Virus record (IMG/VR): IMGVR_UViG_3300045911_000217
Span: 1-39,122 of that record
Source of the DNA: a virus
Strand: one strand, 5' to 3'
Length of the DNA: 39,122 nt
The notes beneath the pieces were generated by a model. It did no database searches and had not been told where the DNA came from. It was given only the letters and a program-made list of their open reading frames with translations. Below are positions 6,283-15,596 of the stretch, piece after piece. The position numbers and the translations under genes were made by a program. Positions within the stretch are counted from its first letter, which is position 1, and each line of letters starts with the position of its first letter.

Positions 6283-8965
6283 CACTCTCCTCATTCGCTT
6301 TTACTTTGACTACAATAACTCCGGTTCCTTCTTCCCAAGTCTCAGTAGGGTCCACTTGTAACACTTTAACGTTGCTTATCCTTTCAGGCGGCTGATTCAG
6401 CCCTCTAGGGTAAATATCAACAACATAAGTGTCACCACTTTCTTTAGAAATAATATACCCGGGTAATGCACTAGAATCTACAGTATCATCTGGGAACGGT
6501 TCTATGTTAGTGTCAAAAGGTTCTTCTGTTTCATATACATAAGTAGACACGTCTGGCGCTGTGTTCCCACCAAAATCTGGCGGTTCTGGAATGTCTTCCT
6601 CTAGTGGTGGTTCTGTTTCTTCCCTCTGGGATCTTTGACCCCAAGAAGCAGGTTGAGACCTTGGTAGATTACCTGCACCAGAAAATGGTGCTGACACTAC
6701 TTCGGACTCAACATTAACAGGTGGTTTCACGTCACTTGTTGATGGGGTTTTCTTACCCGCTCCTGGTCTGCCTTTTCGAATATCATCTGGAGTAGGGAAT
6801 ACATTTTGCACTTCTAGATCAGCTGGATAGGCAAACAGGTATTCAGTCATTTCACCCGCTCTAACCGGGCACCAACACAAGAAGGTAATAGAATAATTGT
6901 CTGAATCAATCTTTGCTTCTTCAACGAAACAATCTATTGGTGTATTCGCTAGCAACCCGCCTAAGTCTAGTGTCACAGTGTCCATAGCTTCAATATTTAA
7001 TTTAGACAAGTTAGTAGTGAACCTAACTTTTTTATATACGTTTGCTTTTCTTATTAGCCAAAATGTTGCCGCTTTTTCTACAAATTGCTGACGGTTGTAG
7101 ATGAACCAGTTTGTTCTCTCTTCTTGCACTCCGTAATAATCAATATTGTATCTTAAGATAACTAGGTTAGGTTTGCTTTGCCTATTGTTAGACCTCCACT
7201 CTGCAATTAACTTAGTAACTACATCTTCAGTGTCGGTATACATTATTTCCAAAGTATTTTCTTCGATATCGTCTAAAGTAATTGTTGCAACAGGTGGGTC
7301 TTTCTTCGGTAAAAACTTAAGGTAGAAAACATTGTTTTTCAACCATATCATACACCTTGCACGGTATGCAATATCTTTAAGCAGATTCAGCACATTGGGC
7401 CTATCTGTAATAGCGAAGCTAGACGGGTATGGTTCAAGGAGTTCACGAACTGTATTAAAACTCTGTTCATCAATTTGACAGTCAGTATAATTCTCTATCA
7501 GCCAACGCATGATATCTACAGTGTTTGGTCCTACCGAAGATCGAACAGTTGCATACACATCATCTTGCCAACCTTCTGACTCTCCGTTTGAATTTTGTCT
7601 CAATGATAGTGGGGTAGGGAACACTACCATTGTGCCACTCATTGTGCCATACTGGACGGGGTATACAACATAATAGCTTGAAGGTATGGTTGCAACTACA
7701 CCGTTTCTAGTTGCTGATAGAGATAAAACTGTAACTGGTACTGTGCCAGCAATGATGTAACGAATAGGGTTCGTAGCTGTCAACAATGGATTAGTTATTG
7801 TTGTTGGCGAAGGAGTTACATATATTAATTTTACACTTGCACCTTTACCAATAAAGTGAAAATCGTTTCTTGGTATAACTGGTTGTCCTCTTTTAACATA
7901 TGTATTAAGTCCTCTATATTGTCGCTCTGCCGGGTGCTGAGCACTCTCAATTAAGAACTTGTTAGGTATAAATGTGCCTGTGAAGATTGTACCGTTGATA
8001 TTTATTTGAACCCTTTTGTACAAAGGAAACTTACTTGTGTCAGAAATACCAATCTCGGTTGTGCTATAAGATTCTTGTCGGCCTAGAACATTTTGTAAAA
8101 CTCCAGTCTTTCCAACCAGTTCAGAATTTTTTCTTAGAACTTCATTACCTTTATCTAGATATTGTTGAGCCAAACTACTATAGGGTCCAGCTTTAGGATC
8201 TAACGGCCTGAGTGGGTGTTTTTCCCCGACAGACTCAGCTGTGAATGCAGCTTGAAGATAGCCTATGAAATAGGCCCTAGCCATTGCACCGTAATCTTGA
8301 ACAATAGACAAATTGTCATTAATTTTTGGTCTGAGAGAAGGGTCTGGCACCCCGTAGTTTGTCGTAGTGTATACGTCAGAAGCTGATCCTTGATCATCAC
8401 CACTGCCTGAATCAGCAGACTTGCCTTTAATCTCATCTACAAGAACTGCTGAAACACCTGATACAGTTCCGAAAACTAGAGGCCAAGCCTGTCCTATCAG
8501 CTTCTGTGGAACGTCTAAATTCCCGTCTTCAGCAGAGAATCCAACCTCCCTTGCGTTAGTATCTGTAAGCACATTCAGTGTTAGTGTTCGGTCACCCTCT
8601 TTCCAAATAACTGGCGAGACAATTACTCCGGAAAAAATTAAAATACGATCACTGTAGGCTAGAGTAGGAAACCATTGGTATATCCAAACTTTTTTCCTGT
8701 GCATATCTACATTGTTAAAGATAGTTTTTAACGCCCCGTCTGAATCGTCCAAGGTAAAGCTAGCAGATTGACTGACAGAGCTTGATGAAATATTGACTAA
8801 GTCATCAAGCCCGTCTATTGATAGAATTCTGCCTTCACAACCTTCAAAGGCACGATCAGCGTATCTAAAAATATTTTCCTGCCACTGTATTTCTACAATA
8901 ATTATTGGCTCTGTTCCATAATTTGTAGACAGTTCATTCAATGCTGCTTGTGGAATTGTTCTCAT
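6239..8965 (-). CDS. Tail-tip / baseplate hub protein
   Basis: A 908-aa protein. The first ~200 residues follow a pattern common in siphophage tail-tip proteins: IVEIQW..., SFTLDDSDGALKTIF, then an IFSGVIVSPVIWKEGDRTL strand and the PQKLIGQAWPLVFGTVSGV block. The middle has CQIDEQSFNTV and IAYRARCMIWLKNN blocks, like hub proteins that include a catalytic or carbohydrate-facing domain. The last ~200 residues are Pro/Glu-rich and low-complexity (linker), ending in a small beta domain. It lies downstream of the tape measure, as tail-tip genes usually do, and overlaps the preceding gene by 4 nt (ATGA). It probably closes the tail tube and contacts the host envelope. Confidence 0.75.
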   Translation of the reverse strand: MRTIPQAALNELSTNYGTEPIIIVEIQWQENIFRYADRAFEGCEGRILSIDGLDDLVNISSSSVSQSASFTLDDSDGALKTIFNNVDMHRKKVWIYQWFPTLAYSDRILIFSGVIVSPVIWKEGDRTLTLNVLTDTNAREVGFSAEDGNLDVPQKLIGQAWPLVFGTVSGVSAVLVDEIKGKSADSGSGDDQGSASDVYTTTNYGVPDPSLRPKINDNLSIVQDYGAMARAYFIGYLQAAFTAESVGEKHPLRPLDPKAGPYSSLAQQYLDKGNEVLRKNSELVGKTGVLQNVLGRQESYSTTEIGISDTSKFPLYKRVQININGTIFTGTFIPNKFLIESAQHPAERQYRGLNTYVKRGQPVIPRNDFHFIGKGASVKLIYVTPSPTTITNPLLTATNPIRYIIAGTVPVTVLSLSATRNGVVATIPSSYYVVYPVQYGTMSGTMVVFPTPLSLRQNSNGESEGWQDDVYATVRSSVGPNTVDIMRWLIENYTDCQIDEQSFNTVRELLEPYPSSFAITDRPNVLNLLKDIAYRARCMIWLKNNVFYLKFLPKKDPPVATITLDDIEENTLEIMYTDTEDVVTKLIAEWRSNNRQSKPNLVILRYNIDYYGVQEERTNWFIYNRQQFVEKAATFWLIRKANVYKKVRFTTNLSKLNIEAMDTVTLDLGGLLANTPIDCFVEEAKIDSDNYSITFLCWCPVRAGEMTEYLFAYPADLEVQNVFPTPDDIRKGRPGAGKKTPSTSDVKPPVNVESEVVSAPFSGAGNLPRSQPASWGQRSQREETEPPLEEDIPEPPDFGGNTAPDVSTYVYETEEPFDTNIEPFPDDTVDSSALPGYIISKESGDTYVVDIYPRGLNQPPERISNVKVLQVDPTETWEEGTGVIVVKVKANEESDDPFEYYMQPPVWQ

Positions 8966-9321
8966 ACCCTGTTTCCTTCAAGCTCCAAGGTAAATCCTAC
9001 ATTTTTTATTCCAGCTTCTACAATTTCCGCTGCTGGGGTTAGGATGAAGCCACTCCAAGTAACGCCTTCATGATCTACCCAAGTTACTTCTTTTCCAAGT
9101 GTTTCGATTAGAAACGGAATTATGTTTTCTGAGTAAGAGAATGTATAGACAAATTTTTCATACTTTGGCCAGTTAGGGTTACGATATATTTTGATATCGC
9201 CACCTCTGGTCTTTCTGAAAATTCGTCTGCTTTCAACGGAGTGACTATTCCCAAAATCATAATTTCTAAGAGTAATACTTTTAGTAACGCCCAAGGATGA
9301 CACATATGAAATTGTTACCAT
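8962..9321 (-). CDS. Minor tail protein, short version of the C-terminal domain of the 492-aa tail protein
   Basis: 119 aa, coupled to the tail-tip gene by a 4-nt ATGA overlap. The sequence pattern R-I-F-R-K-T-R-G-G, a KYEKFVYTFSYSE strand, a FLIETLGKE helix, VTWVDHEG and a final VGFTLELEG can be laid over the last ~120 residues of the protein at 21347-22825 (TYVKRSRTNTLNYTFNLWSE, LRDFILNYND, RMHNWKGETW, YTVRLQFEG). These look like paralogous distal-tail-type beta domains. The location between tape measure and tail tip fits a distal tail adaptor. Confidence 0.65.
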   Translation of the reverse strand: MVTISYVSSLGVTKSITLRNYDFGNSHSVESRRIFRKTRGGDIKIYRNPNWPKYEKFVYTFSYSENIIPFLIETLGKEVTWVDHEGVTWSGFILTPAAEIVEAGIKNVGFTLELEGNRV

Positions 9322-9322
9322 G

Positions 9323-9835
9323 TCAACACTCCGGTGTATTTAGATTAGGAATCTGTATATTGATAATGTATTTATTATTCTGGTAAGAGGATACAAAGTT
9401 ACCTAAAAGTATTGTTTGAGTAAGTTGTCTAGTGAAGTTAAAATTGTAATTAACTTGTTGTGAGAACGTCAACAAAGAAGACACACCTTTAGTGTTGTTT
9501 GCAGATAAAGATTGAAGCAGAGAAAGTAGCTGCTGTAACGTTTCGTACTCTACACTTTTAGCAGTGCCAAACATTGTAAGAAAATCAGTGTATGAGCCAA
9601 ACTCTGTATCATTACCAGTTGATGTTATATCAAGATAGTCGTTGATTGTTATATTCTTAACACTATATTGACTTCCTACACTCTGCCCTAGATTGACAAA
9701 TTGTGTAACACGCTCAAAGACAAAATTACTTTTCTCTTCGTTAGCAAATTGCAAGCTGTCAGTAATTAGTAGAAAATATGGCCTAACTGTTATTTCTTGA
9801 GTAAATAAAAGGTAATCAGCCATAAATTTATTCAT
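9323..9835 (-). CDS. Tail protein with short repeating beta pattern
   Basis: 170 aa with AGGAG 6 nt before the ATG. It is rich in Asn, Gln, Ser and Phe and shows repeated alternating hydrophobic units (SLQFANEEKSNFVFERV, TQFVNLGQSVGSQYSV, LTFSQQVNYNFNFTRQLTQ). The same kind of I-x-Q-x-L-x-L repetition occurs in the middle of the 492-aa protein at 21347-22825. Together with the following 119-aa gene it looks like a split counterpart of that protein. No enzymatic motif is visible. Confidence 0.6.
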   Translation of the reverse strand: MNKFMADYLLFTQEITVRPYFLLITDSLQFANEEKSNFVFERVTQFVNLGQSVGSQYSVKNITINDYLDITSTGNDTEFGSYTDFLTMFGTAKSVEYETLQQLLSLLQSLSANNTKGVSSLLTFSQQVNYNFNFTRQLTQTILLGNFVSSYQNNKYIINIQIPNLNTPEC

Positions 9836-9851
9836 GGGCTGCTCCTAGGCA

Positions 9852-10340
9852 TCAAGTGTTGAGCGTGTAGGTTATTTTAAGTTCGTCGCCGTTAACAACG
9901 GGCAAATCCGCTGAAAACAACCCCGTAGACCAAAGAAGCCCAGTAGTACCGCTCTTGACATTGTTACTTGTGATAAAGATTCCTTTCAAAGTTGCGGTAG
10001 ATGTTACATTAAAAGTAGCTGGTGTACTGTTCGTAATAGACTGGGCAACAGGTGTTCCTTGGCCCCAGGGTACTCTATTACTTTGAGAATAGCCTGTGAA
10101 CTCAATCCATCCACTGTGTGAAGCCATAGTGTCCGTATCGGCCAAAGCAGAGTACCCACTATTATTTATCAAACCGATGAACCAACTTGTTTTAGCAATT
10201 TGAGCAGCATCATCAAACATTACTCCAAGAATTCGTAGCTTACCTTCATTAACAATACCGTTGTTAAATTGATATCTATTTAGAAGTTTGCCATCCCGAA
10301 TATGATCGACAGAAAATTGACCTTTGAGTTCTAGTCCCAT
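9852..10340 (-). CDS. Virion-associated beta protein, paralogue of the gene at 20866
   Basis: 162 aa. It shares an obvious scaffold with the 163-aa product at 20866-21354: both have W(F/Y)(I/V)GL, then DTDTMASHS or ATDTMASHS, a following W-x-E, SNR, an ATFNVTSTAT or AVFDINATAT strand, (I/L)TSNN or TNNN, KSGTTG, and a final NGDELKITYT or NGDTLSITVT. Such proteins are common among phage structural genes; a decoration or tail-fibre-associated role is plausible but not shown. It overlaps the tape measure by 10 nt. The start has GAGGG upstream. Confidence 0.65.
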   Translation of the reverse strand: MGLELKGQFSVDHIRDGKLLNRYQFNNGIVNEGKLRILGVMFDDAAQIAKTSWFIGLINNSGYSALADTDTMASHSGWIEFTGYSQSNRVPWGQGTPVAQSITNSTPATFNVTSTATLKGIFITSNNVKSGTTGLLWSTGLFSADLPVVNGDELKITYTLNT

Positions 10341-13300
10341 TTCATTGTCCCTCGTTTGAGTTCCCGACGCAAACCCTTTCCGATTTCTCTTATGGTTTGC
10401 TGACTATTACTTCCACCGTTGACAGTTACGTTCACATCACCAATGTTTGTTATTGAGCCACCACGGCTTGTTAGCTCTGGTGACAAATTATTCATAGCAC
10501 GAAGTATTGGGGCAAATCTTTTAGTTGCTTCACTAGTTACAATGAACTCATTTTTATTAATCATTGCTGGCACATTATCACTGCCCCTAGGCACAAACGA
10601 CATTTGCCCACCAAAGAATTTACCCTCCGCTCTCTCAGAGCGTATTGGTGGTAGATCAGTTTTTAGTTGATTAAGTTTTTGTATAGCGATATCGAGATTA
10701 GTAATTAGTTCAGAAGCAGATGCAGTGATTGTATTGATATTTTGAGCAGCAAGAGGAGCACTGTTACCTGCTGCCTCAGCAAGTAGTTGGAACCTTTGTG
10801 GGATATTGTCTAGGGCAGCACCAATATTTTTCCCTGCTTGCTCAACATCTAGCAAACCTTGGAGTCCTATACTTCTAGTTTGGAAAGAGGCTTCTAGTCT
10901 TTCAACCTGATTAAGGAGGTCTTGTATTCGCTGTGCTTGATCATCTGGAACTACTTGATTAACACGTTTGGCATACTTTTCATAGTTCAAAGTAAAATCA
11001 AGGTATGCCTCTTTGAGTCTTTTAAGATTTTCTACGCTGCGATCAGTGTTGAAATCAACAACTGCCTGTTGAAATTCTGCACCTAATTTTTTAACATTTT
11101 CAACTTGTCTTTCGGTTTCTTGTTTGCGTACTCTCCAATTCAAGTTTCTGTCTTCAGGTGAGAATCCTGGTTCAATTTTTTTAGTATCTAAAGTTAAAAT
11201 TGAATCAAGCGTTTTCTGTAGTTCAGTCGCTCGTTGAGTTATTTGAGCGTTACCTTCGTCAAACCTTTCTTTAGCAAACGTAATTTGATCCTGAGAATAT
11301 TTCTTTGCAATTTCTAGTTTCTGAGCTTCTTCTTTAATTTTATTTTCAATCGAGAATGCACTAATTTGTTGCTCCAGCGCTTTTCTTTGAGTAAAAATTG
11401 TGTTAGATACCTGAGCAGCTGTAGCAATATCTACGTCACTAGTATTTTTACGAATGATTTCTGCTTGTCTATCAAAGTCTGCTAGGAGCCGAGAAGGATC
11501 TTTCTTATATATCTCAGGGACATTCATGTCCTTGTCAACAAAACTTAATTTTTGTATTGCAGCAAATGCTTCTTGCACCGCTTTTAGCTTAGATCGTTCA
11601 CGAAGTTCCTCTTCTTCAGCACTCTTCCTACGTTCTTCCTGAATCTCTTGCAAACGACGTTCAGCTTGTATCTGCTGATTTTTAACTGAAAGTAGCCTTC
11701 GTTCCAACTCTCCGGTGTCTACAGCCAGTTCATACCGTTTTTGTAGCTGGCCAGTCACTGGATCAAAGAAAGTAGATGTAGGCATCACTGCCCCGCGTCT
11801 TACTTTTTCTTGGAACTCTCGCTTTCTTATAGCAACTTCTGCTTCAAACAAGGATGTTTGTTGCTGACGAATCTCATCATATATTCGTCGAGCATCCTCA
11901 ACAGACTCTCTAGATCCTTCAGCAAACTTTTCTCTAGCTAGTTTTTGAAGAGATATAATTCTTTCTTTAATGATAGCGGTTTTCTGCTCACCAAAAACCA
12001 ACCCTTGTTCGTTGATAAAACCTTCTGAAGCAAATTGTAGTCTCTTACCAAATAGATCACTACCAATTTGTCTATCAAGTCCTTCGATCGCTTTAGCACT
12101 ACCACGGATAATTTCTTGACTTTCTATGCTGACTCGCCGGAGTTCAGACAATTTTTTATTGACAAGATCGGTGTAGCTTGAAGCAGAAACCTTAGTAGCT
12201 TCAGTAACGTCATTCAAATTTTGTATTGATCGGTTTCTTACTTCTGTTGCGAGACGCTGTTGCTGAGAATAATAGGTTAAAGCTAGTTGGAACCGGGATT
12301 CAAAATTTCTTCGGATAACTTCCGTAACATCGTTTGCAGCAATAGTTTCTGGATCTTTAGCAGCATCTCGACCAAATTTTATTTCTGTTTCCTTACCCCG
12401 AGACTCAATACCTTTCTTAATTCTTTCTGCTTTTTCCTGGAGAGTTTCTAACGCGCCACTAAGCCTTAAGACTTCCCCTACTGCAAAACCGACACCAAAA
12501 GCCCCAAGATAAAGTGTCCATGCTGCCCTAGCAGCGGCAGCTTTGGCAGCAGCTATATCTGTTGCTGTTGACAAAGCATTTGTTTGAGCCGCTGCTACAG
12601 CAGAACGAGCAGCTGTTAAAGCAAGAATAGAATTATAGGCACCGAACACTGTGTTCAATGCAGTGAAAGAAGCGCCGACTGTTATACCGACTTTGCCTAT
12701 ACTGAATAGTATATTAACTACGTTTCTTACAATATTATCTAGCCCACCAAACGCATCACTGATTCTTACAATACTTCTAATTATAGAGTCACCGAACTCT
12801 TCTGTAAAATATACTTTTACCTTATTCATTTCGATTTCAAATCTTTGACCAAAACTTTTAGTAACAATTTCAGCAGCATTATCATAAGTAACTTTTGCAT
12901 TTCTAATTTCTTCTAGATTAGCGGTGAAGTCACCGAAAGCTGAGCCAGAAAGGCTAAAAGCACCTCGAACTGCTCGAATTTGGTTAAAGAGATCACCGAG
13001 TCTTGTACTACCTTTTTGTGCTTCAATCTCAAGTCTTTTCAATACACCAGAAAAACCAAAAGTAGCAACAGCAGCTGTACCACTAGCAACGCCCCACTCT
13101 TCCAACAAAGATTTCATTTCGTCTGTAGGACGAATCAGTTTCAGCATAATATTGTTAACAAGAGTCATTGCTTCTGCTGGAAGAATACCACGAATAGTGA
13201 TAGTAGCAAGAGCGGCATTGACTTCATCAAGAGATACACCAACTTGATTTGCAGTAGCAGCAACTCGACCAAAAGTATTTGCAATGTCGCTAGCTTTGAT

Positions 13301-14404
13301 TCGACCTAATTCAATTGTTTTGAAGAATGAAGCAAATACTCTTTCTGCACTTGAAACAGGTAAATTAAATGCCTTCAACGCTGACGAACCCAAGTTAACA
13401 GCGTCAGTCAAAGTAGATACTGAAGCTAAAGCAAACTTAGATGACTTTTCTAGAAATTGAAATACGTCAGCACCTTTGGCGACTTGGTTACTTAAAGTTA
13501 CATAGGCAGCGTTTGCAGTATCTATTTGTGAAAAGCCGAAAGAGGAAGATATAGCTCGGAGAGAACTTGCCCAACGGTCTGTAGATAGAGAAACCTTTTG
13601 TGAAATAGTTTCTACTCTAGCAATCGCTATAGAGTATTCTTTTGCAGCATTTATACTTTGAGATAATTCACCAATTAATGCTGTGACCCCTCTAGAAGTT
13701 ATATTTCCAACAAAAGACGCTAGAGAGTTGCTAAGTAAAGTTCCAATCTTCCCAGCAAATAGGCTTATTTCTTGATTCTGAGAAGTAAGTACGTCTTTTA
13801 GTTTCGCTTTAGTTTTTTCTGCTTCATTACTAACTTCTTTATTGACTTCTTTAGTAGCTGTTACTATCCTCCTTAGAGAAGCAACTAAGGAAGACTCTTC
13901 ACTAGTTAAATTAGGGATCAGTGATTTAGGGTTTGTACTTATCTGAGCATACAGTTCTTGAAAGCGTTTTAAAGATACTTTTCCAGACTCAATTGAGTCT
14001 CTAACTCTTTTCAACGATGCTTCAATACTGTTAGCTTGAGAAATAGATATTGGTGAAAAGTTTTGAACCTCAGTTATGCCCTTGATAGCAACATTAGCTT
14101 CTGATTTCAAAGCCTCTTTCTTAGCTTCTTTTAACTTCTGCATAGCAGCAGCTGTAGTATTAACTGTAGCTTTAACTACTTCTAACTTTTCTTTAGTTTT
14201 ATTTAAGACCGCAGTGAATTTGATTCCTTCACTGCTCATTTGTTTGTATGTTGCAGCTACTGCTTCACCACTTTTATTGAAACTAACAACAGCGGCACCT
14301 AAATCAAGAATATTTTTCTTTTGCTGCATCAGCGTTTCAAGAAATGTTTGTGCAGCCTGTTTGGCATTTGGTGCAAGGTCAAAGCCTAGCTGAACTGTAC
14401 TCAT
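10331..14404 (-). CDS. Tail tape measure protein
   Basis: 1357 aa, the longest gene here. Residues ~230-500 match the phage minor-tail/TP901 tape-measure core (ASSLRAISSSFGFSQIDTAN, DAVNLGSSALKAFNLP, IKASDIANTFGRVAATANQV). Two hydrophobic segments follow at about 540-600 and 615-650, then long Gln/Glu/Lys-rich coiled-coil helices at roughly 700-1200. The C-terminus has the common RGSDNVPAMINKNEFIVTSE block and a Gly/Asn tail. It sets tail length and is ejected with the DNA; at about 0.15 nm per residue this would suggest a tail near 200 nm (rule of thumb). It lies downstream of the frameshifted chaperone, as expected, but with one gene in between. Confidence 0.95.
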   Translation of the reverse strand: MSTVQLGFDLAPNAKQAAQTFLETLMQQKKNILDLGAAVVSFNKSGEAVAATYKQMSSEGIKFTAVLNKTKEKLEVVKATVNTTAAAMQKLKEAKKEALKSEANVAIKGITEVQNFSPISISQANSIEASLKRVRDSIESGKVSLKRFQELYAQISTNPKSLIPNLTSEESSLVASLRRIVTATKEVNKEVSNEAEKTKAKLKDVLTSQNQEISLFAGKIGTLLSNSLASFVGNITSRGVTALIGELSQSINAAKEYSIAIARVETISQKVSLSTDRWASSLRAISSSFGFSQIDTANAAYVTLSNQVAKGADVFQFLEKSSKFALASVSTLTDAVNLGSSALKAFNLPVSSAERVFASFFKTIELGRIKASDIANTFGRVAATANQVGVSLDEVNAALATITIRGILPAEAMTLVNNIMLKLIRPTDEMKSLLEEWGVASGTAAVATFGFSGVLKRLEIEAQKGSTRLGDLFNQIRAVRGAFSLSGSAFGDFTANLEEIRNAKVTYDNAAEIVTKSFGQRFEIEMNKVKVYFTEEFGDSIIRSIVRISDAFGGLDNIVRNVVNILFSIGKVGITVGASFTALNTVFGAYNSILALTAARSAVAAAQTNALSTATDIAAAKAAAARAAWTLYLGAFGVGFAVGEVLRLSGALETLQEKAERIKKGIESRGKETEIKFGRDAAKDPETIAANDVTEVIRRNFESRFQLALTYYSQQQRLATEVRNRSIQNLNDVTEATKVSASSYTDLVNKKLSELRRVSIESQEIIRGSAKAIEGLDRQIGSDLFGKRLQFASEGFINEQGLVFGEQKTAIIKERIISLQKLAREKFAEGSRESVEDARRIYDEIRQQQTSLFEAEVAIRKREFQEKVRRGAVMPTSTFFDPVTGQLQKRYELAVDTGELERRLLSVKNQQIQAERRLQEIQEERRKSAEEEELRERSKLKAVQEAFAAIQKLSFVDKDMNVPEIYKKDPSRLLADFDRQAEIIRKNTSDVDIATAAQVSNTIFTQRKALEQQISAFSIENKIKEEAQKLEIAKKYSQDQITFAKERFDEGNAQITQRATELQKTLDSILTLDTKKIEPGFSPEDRNLNWRVRKQETERQVENVKKLGAEFQQAVVDFNTDRSVENLKRLKEAYLDFTLNYEKYAKRVNQVVPDDQAQRIQDLLNQVERLEASFQTRSIGLQGLLDVEQAGKNIGAALDNIPQRFQLLAEAAGNSAPLAAQNINTITASASELITNLDIAIQKLNQLKTDLPPIRSERAEGKFFGGQMSFVPRGSDNVPAMINKNEFIVTSEATKRFAPILRAMNNLSPELTSRGGSITNIGDVNVTVNGGSNSQQTIREIGKGLRRELKRGTMKWD

Positions 14405-14405
14405 T

Positions 14406-14963
14406 TTATCTCCTGAAAGAAATTTCTATCTCACGAATAATTTCTTCGTAACTACCTTGAGTCTCAGAAACTACTCGGTTGTTGACAATTCTAGCTGTAC
14501 CAAGTACACCAGCCATTTTAGGAAACCGCTTAGGCGATTCTTCCTCTAGAAATTTCTTTGCTTCTTCCAATCCTCTGCTCAAGTTTTCCTGAATTATGTG
14601 AACATAGCGAATCTCGTTATTAATCATAAATCCACTACCAAACTCCCCTACTGTATAGAAAGGATCAGTATTGACGAATTGTGTACCAGAAGTTGGGGTT
14701 TTCAATGTTCGCTGCTTCCTTACATGATAGTAGTATATATTGCCTTTATATATAGGGACGTAAAATTGGTTATTAGTATAACGTCTCGCAACTTCCCTAA
14801 ATGATCCTCGAAGAAAGCCTGTTCGTATAGGTGTATTCGCAAGCCCTACATCTAAAAATATTCTATATGCGTTTCTCATATGAACGCCAATAAAATCACT
14901 TACCATGGTTTTAAATCTTTTAGTGTCACCAACGTCTATTAATGCTTCCAGCGATAATCGCAT
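14406..14963 (-). CDS. Minor head-tail or tail completion-like protein
   Basis: 185 aa with GGAGGAG just before ATG 14963; the start lies inside the end of the -1 frameshift extension of the previous gene. The pattern LANTPIRTGFLRGSFREV followed by a short beta region and MINNEIRYVHIIQE resembles HK97 gp10-like or minor-capsid proteins, which carry 'TPVDTGxLRxS' and 'YAxxxExG' motifs. That family joins head and tail, yet here the gene sits between the chaperone and the tape measure. The assignment is tentative. Confidence 0.6.
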   Translation of the reverse strand: MRLSLEALIDVGDTKRFKTMVSDFIGVHMRNAYRIFLDVGLANTPIRTGFLRGSFREVARRYTNNQFYVPIYKGNIYYYHVRKQRTLKTPTSGTQFVNTDPFYTVGEFGSGFMINNEIRYVHIIQENLSRGLEEAKKFLEEESPKRFPKMAGVLGTARIVNNRVVSETQGSYEEIIREIEISFRR

Positions 14964-15126
14964 CTATCTCCTCCATTTGTCGAATTTGATCGTAAGATAA
15001 CAACTCAGCTTGAGTCATAACTGAGTTGTCATCCCACTTTTGCCTGACCCCAGGAGGCAACAGAGCGAATCTTTCACAAGCTCGCCACACGGCATATAAT
15101 TCTGTCCTACCAGTAGGCAGAATTAT
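14926..15126 (-). CDS. Tail chaperone -1 frameshift extension (GT-type product)
   Basis: This frame has no start of its own. It is open for 66 codons from the slip site at the end of the preceding gene to TGA at 14926-14928. It encodes IILPTGRTELYAVWRACERF, then ALLPPGVRQKWDDNSVMTQA, then ELLSYDQIRQMEEIDAIIAG. The PPGV...W...TQAELLSYDQIR pattern is typical of the small alpha-helical T-type domains of tail chaperones. The shift would occur on A_AAA before UAA, giving a product of about 223 aa. Together with the unshifted 157-aa form it would chaperone the tape measure during tail assembly. Confidence 0.75.
   Translation of the reverse strand: MILPTGRTELYAVWRACERFALLPPGVRQKWDDNSVMTQAELLSYDQIRQMEEIDAIIAGSINRRW
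15096..15126 (-). promoter_or_regulatory. Frameshift-stimulating hairpin next to an A5-UAA slip site
   Basis: On minus, CAA-GAA-AAA-TAA is immediately followed by ATAATTCTG-CCTA-CTGG-TAGG-A-CAGAATTAT: 13 base pairs with one bulged A and a 4-nt loop. P-site tRNA-Lys can slip from AAA to AAA in the -1 frame. With the bottom of the stem melted by the ribosome, the remaining stem would sit at a normal 5-8 nt spacing. Confidence 0.65.
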
Positions 15127-15596
15127 TTTTCTTGAGCCTGCGACAGAGTTCGTAAAAAACGGTCCCGAGCCTCATCCAATTTTTCTTGATCCAAACCGTT
15201 CACAGAAAGCATAGCATTATATAATCGAGCTAGCTCACCTTCAGTGATGCCAGAGTCTCTTAATTCTTTTTCAAAATTGTCCCAAGTGTCAGGAGAGTTA
15301 AGATCAACAGTTTCCCACTCAAGCCCTTCAGTGTACTTATAAGTTTCAAGAAAAGTAAAGCTCCAACTTCTTTTCTTCTTAACAGCTACAGACTCAAGAT
15401 AATCAGAATCACTGTAGTCATCAACAGTTTTCCCGCCGGGTAACATTTTCTTCGGCGGCTCAGGATCTGGACAAAGTTTGTGAAAAGTATCTTTATCCAA
15501 AATTGCTGTTGCTTTGAATACGAGATCTCCATCCGGGCGAGGGAGAACAACGTATTCAACATTAGCTCCGTGAATTTTTCGACCGTTAATTTTCAT
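15123..15596 (-). CDS. Tail assembly chaperone, unshifted form (G-type)
   Basis: 157 aa, starting with a 4-nt ATGA overlap on the major tail protein. Features are VVLPRPDGDLVFKATAILD, a PDPEPPKKMLPGG linker, LEWETVDLNSPDTWDNFEKE, and a helical end with LNAMLSVNGLDQEKLDEARD-like content. I associate this layout with the tail-chaperone family found between major tail and tape-measure genes. The stop codon UAA directly follows five As, and the -1 frame continues for 66 codons of convincing protein. The lambda G/GT system is the functional model. Confidence 0.8.
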   Translation of the reverse strand: MKINGRKIHGANVEYVVLPRPDGDLVFKATAILDKDTFHKLCPDPEPPKKMLPGGKTVDDYSDSDYLESVAVKKKRSWSFTFLETYKYTEGLEWETVDLNSPDTWDNFEKELRDSGITEGELARLYNAMLSVNGLDQEKLDEARDRFLRTLSQAQEK

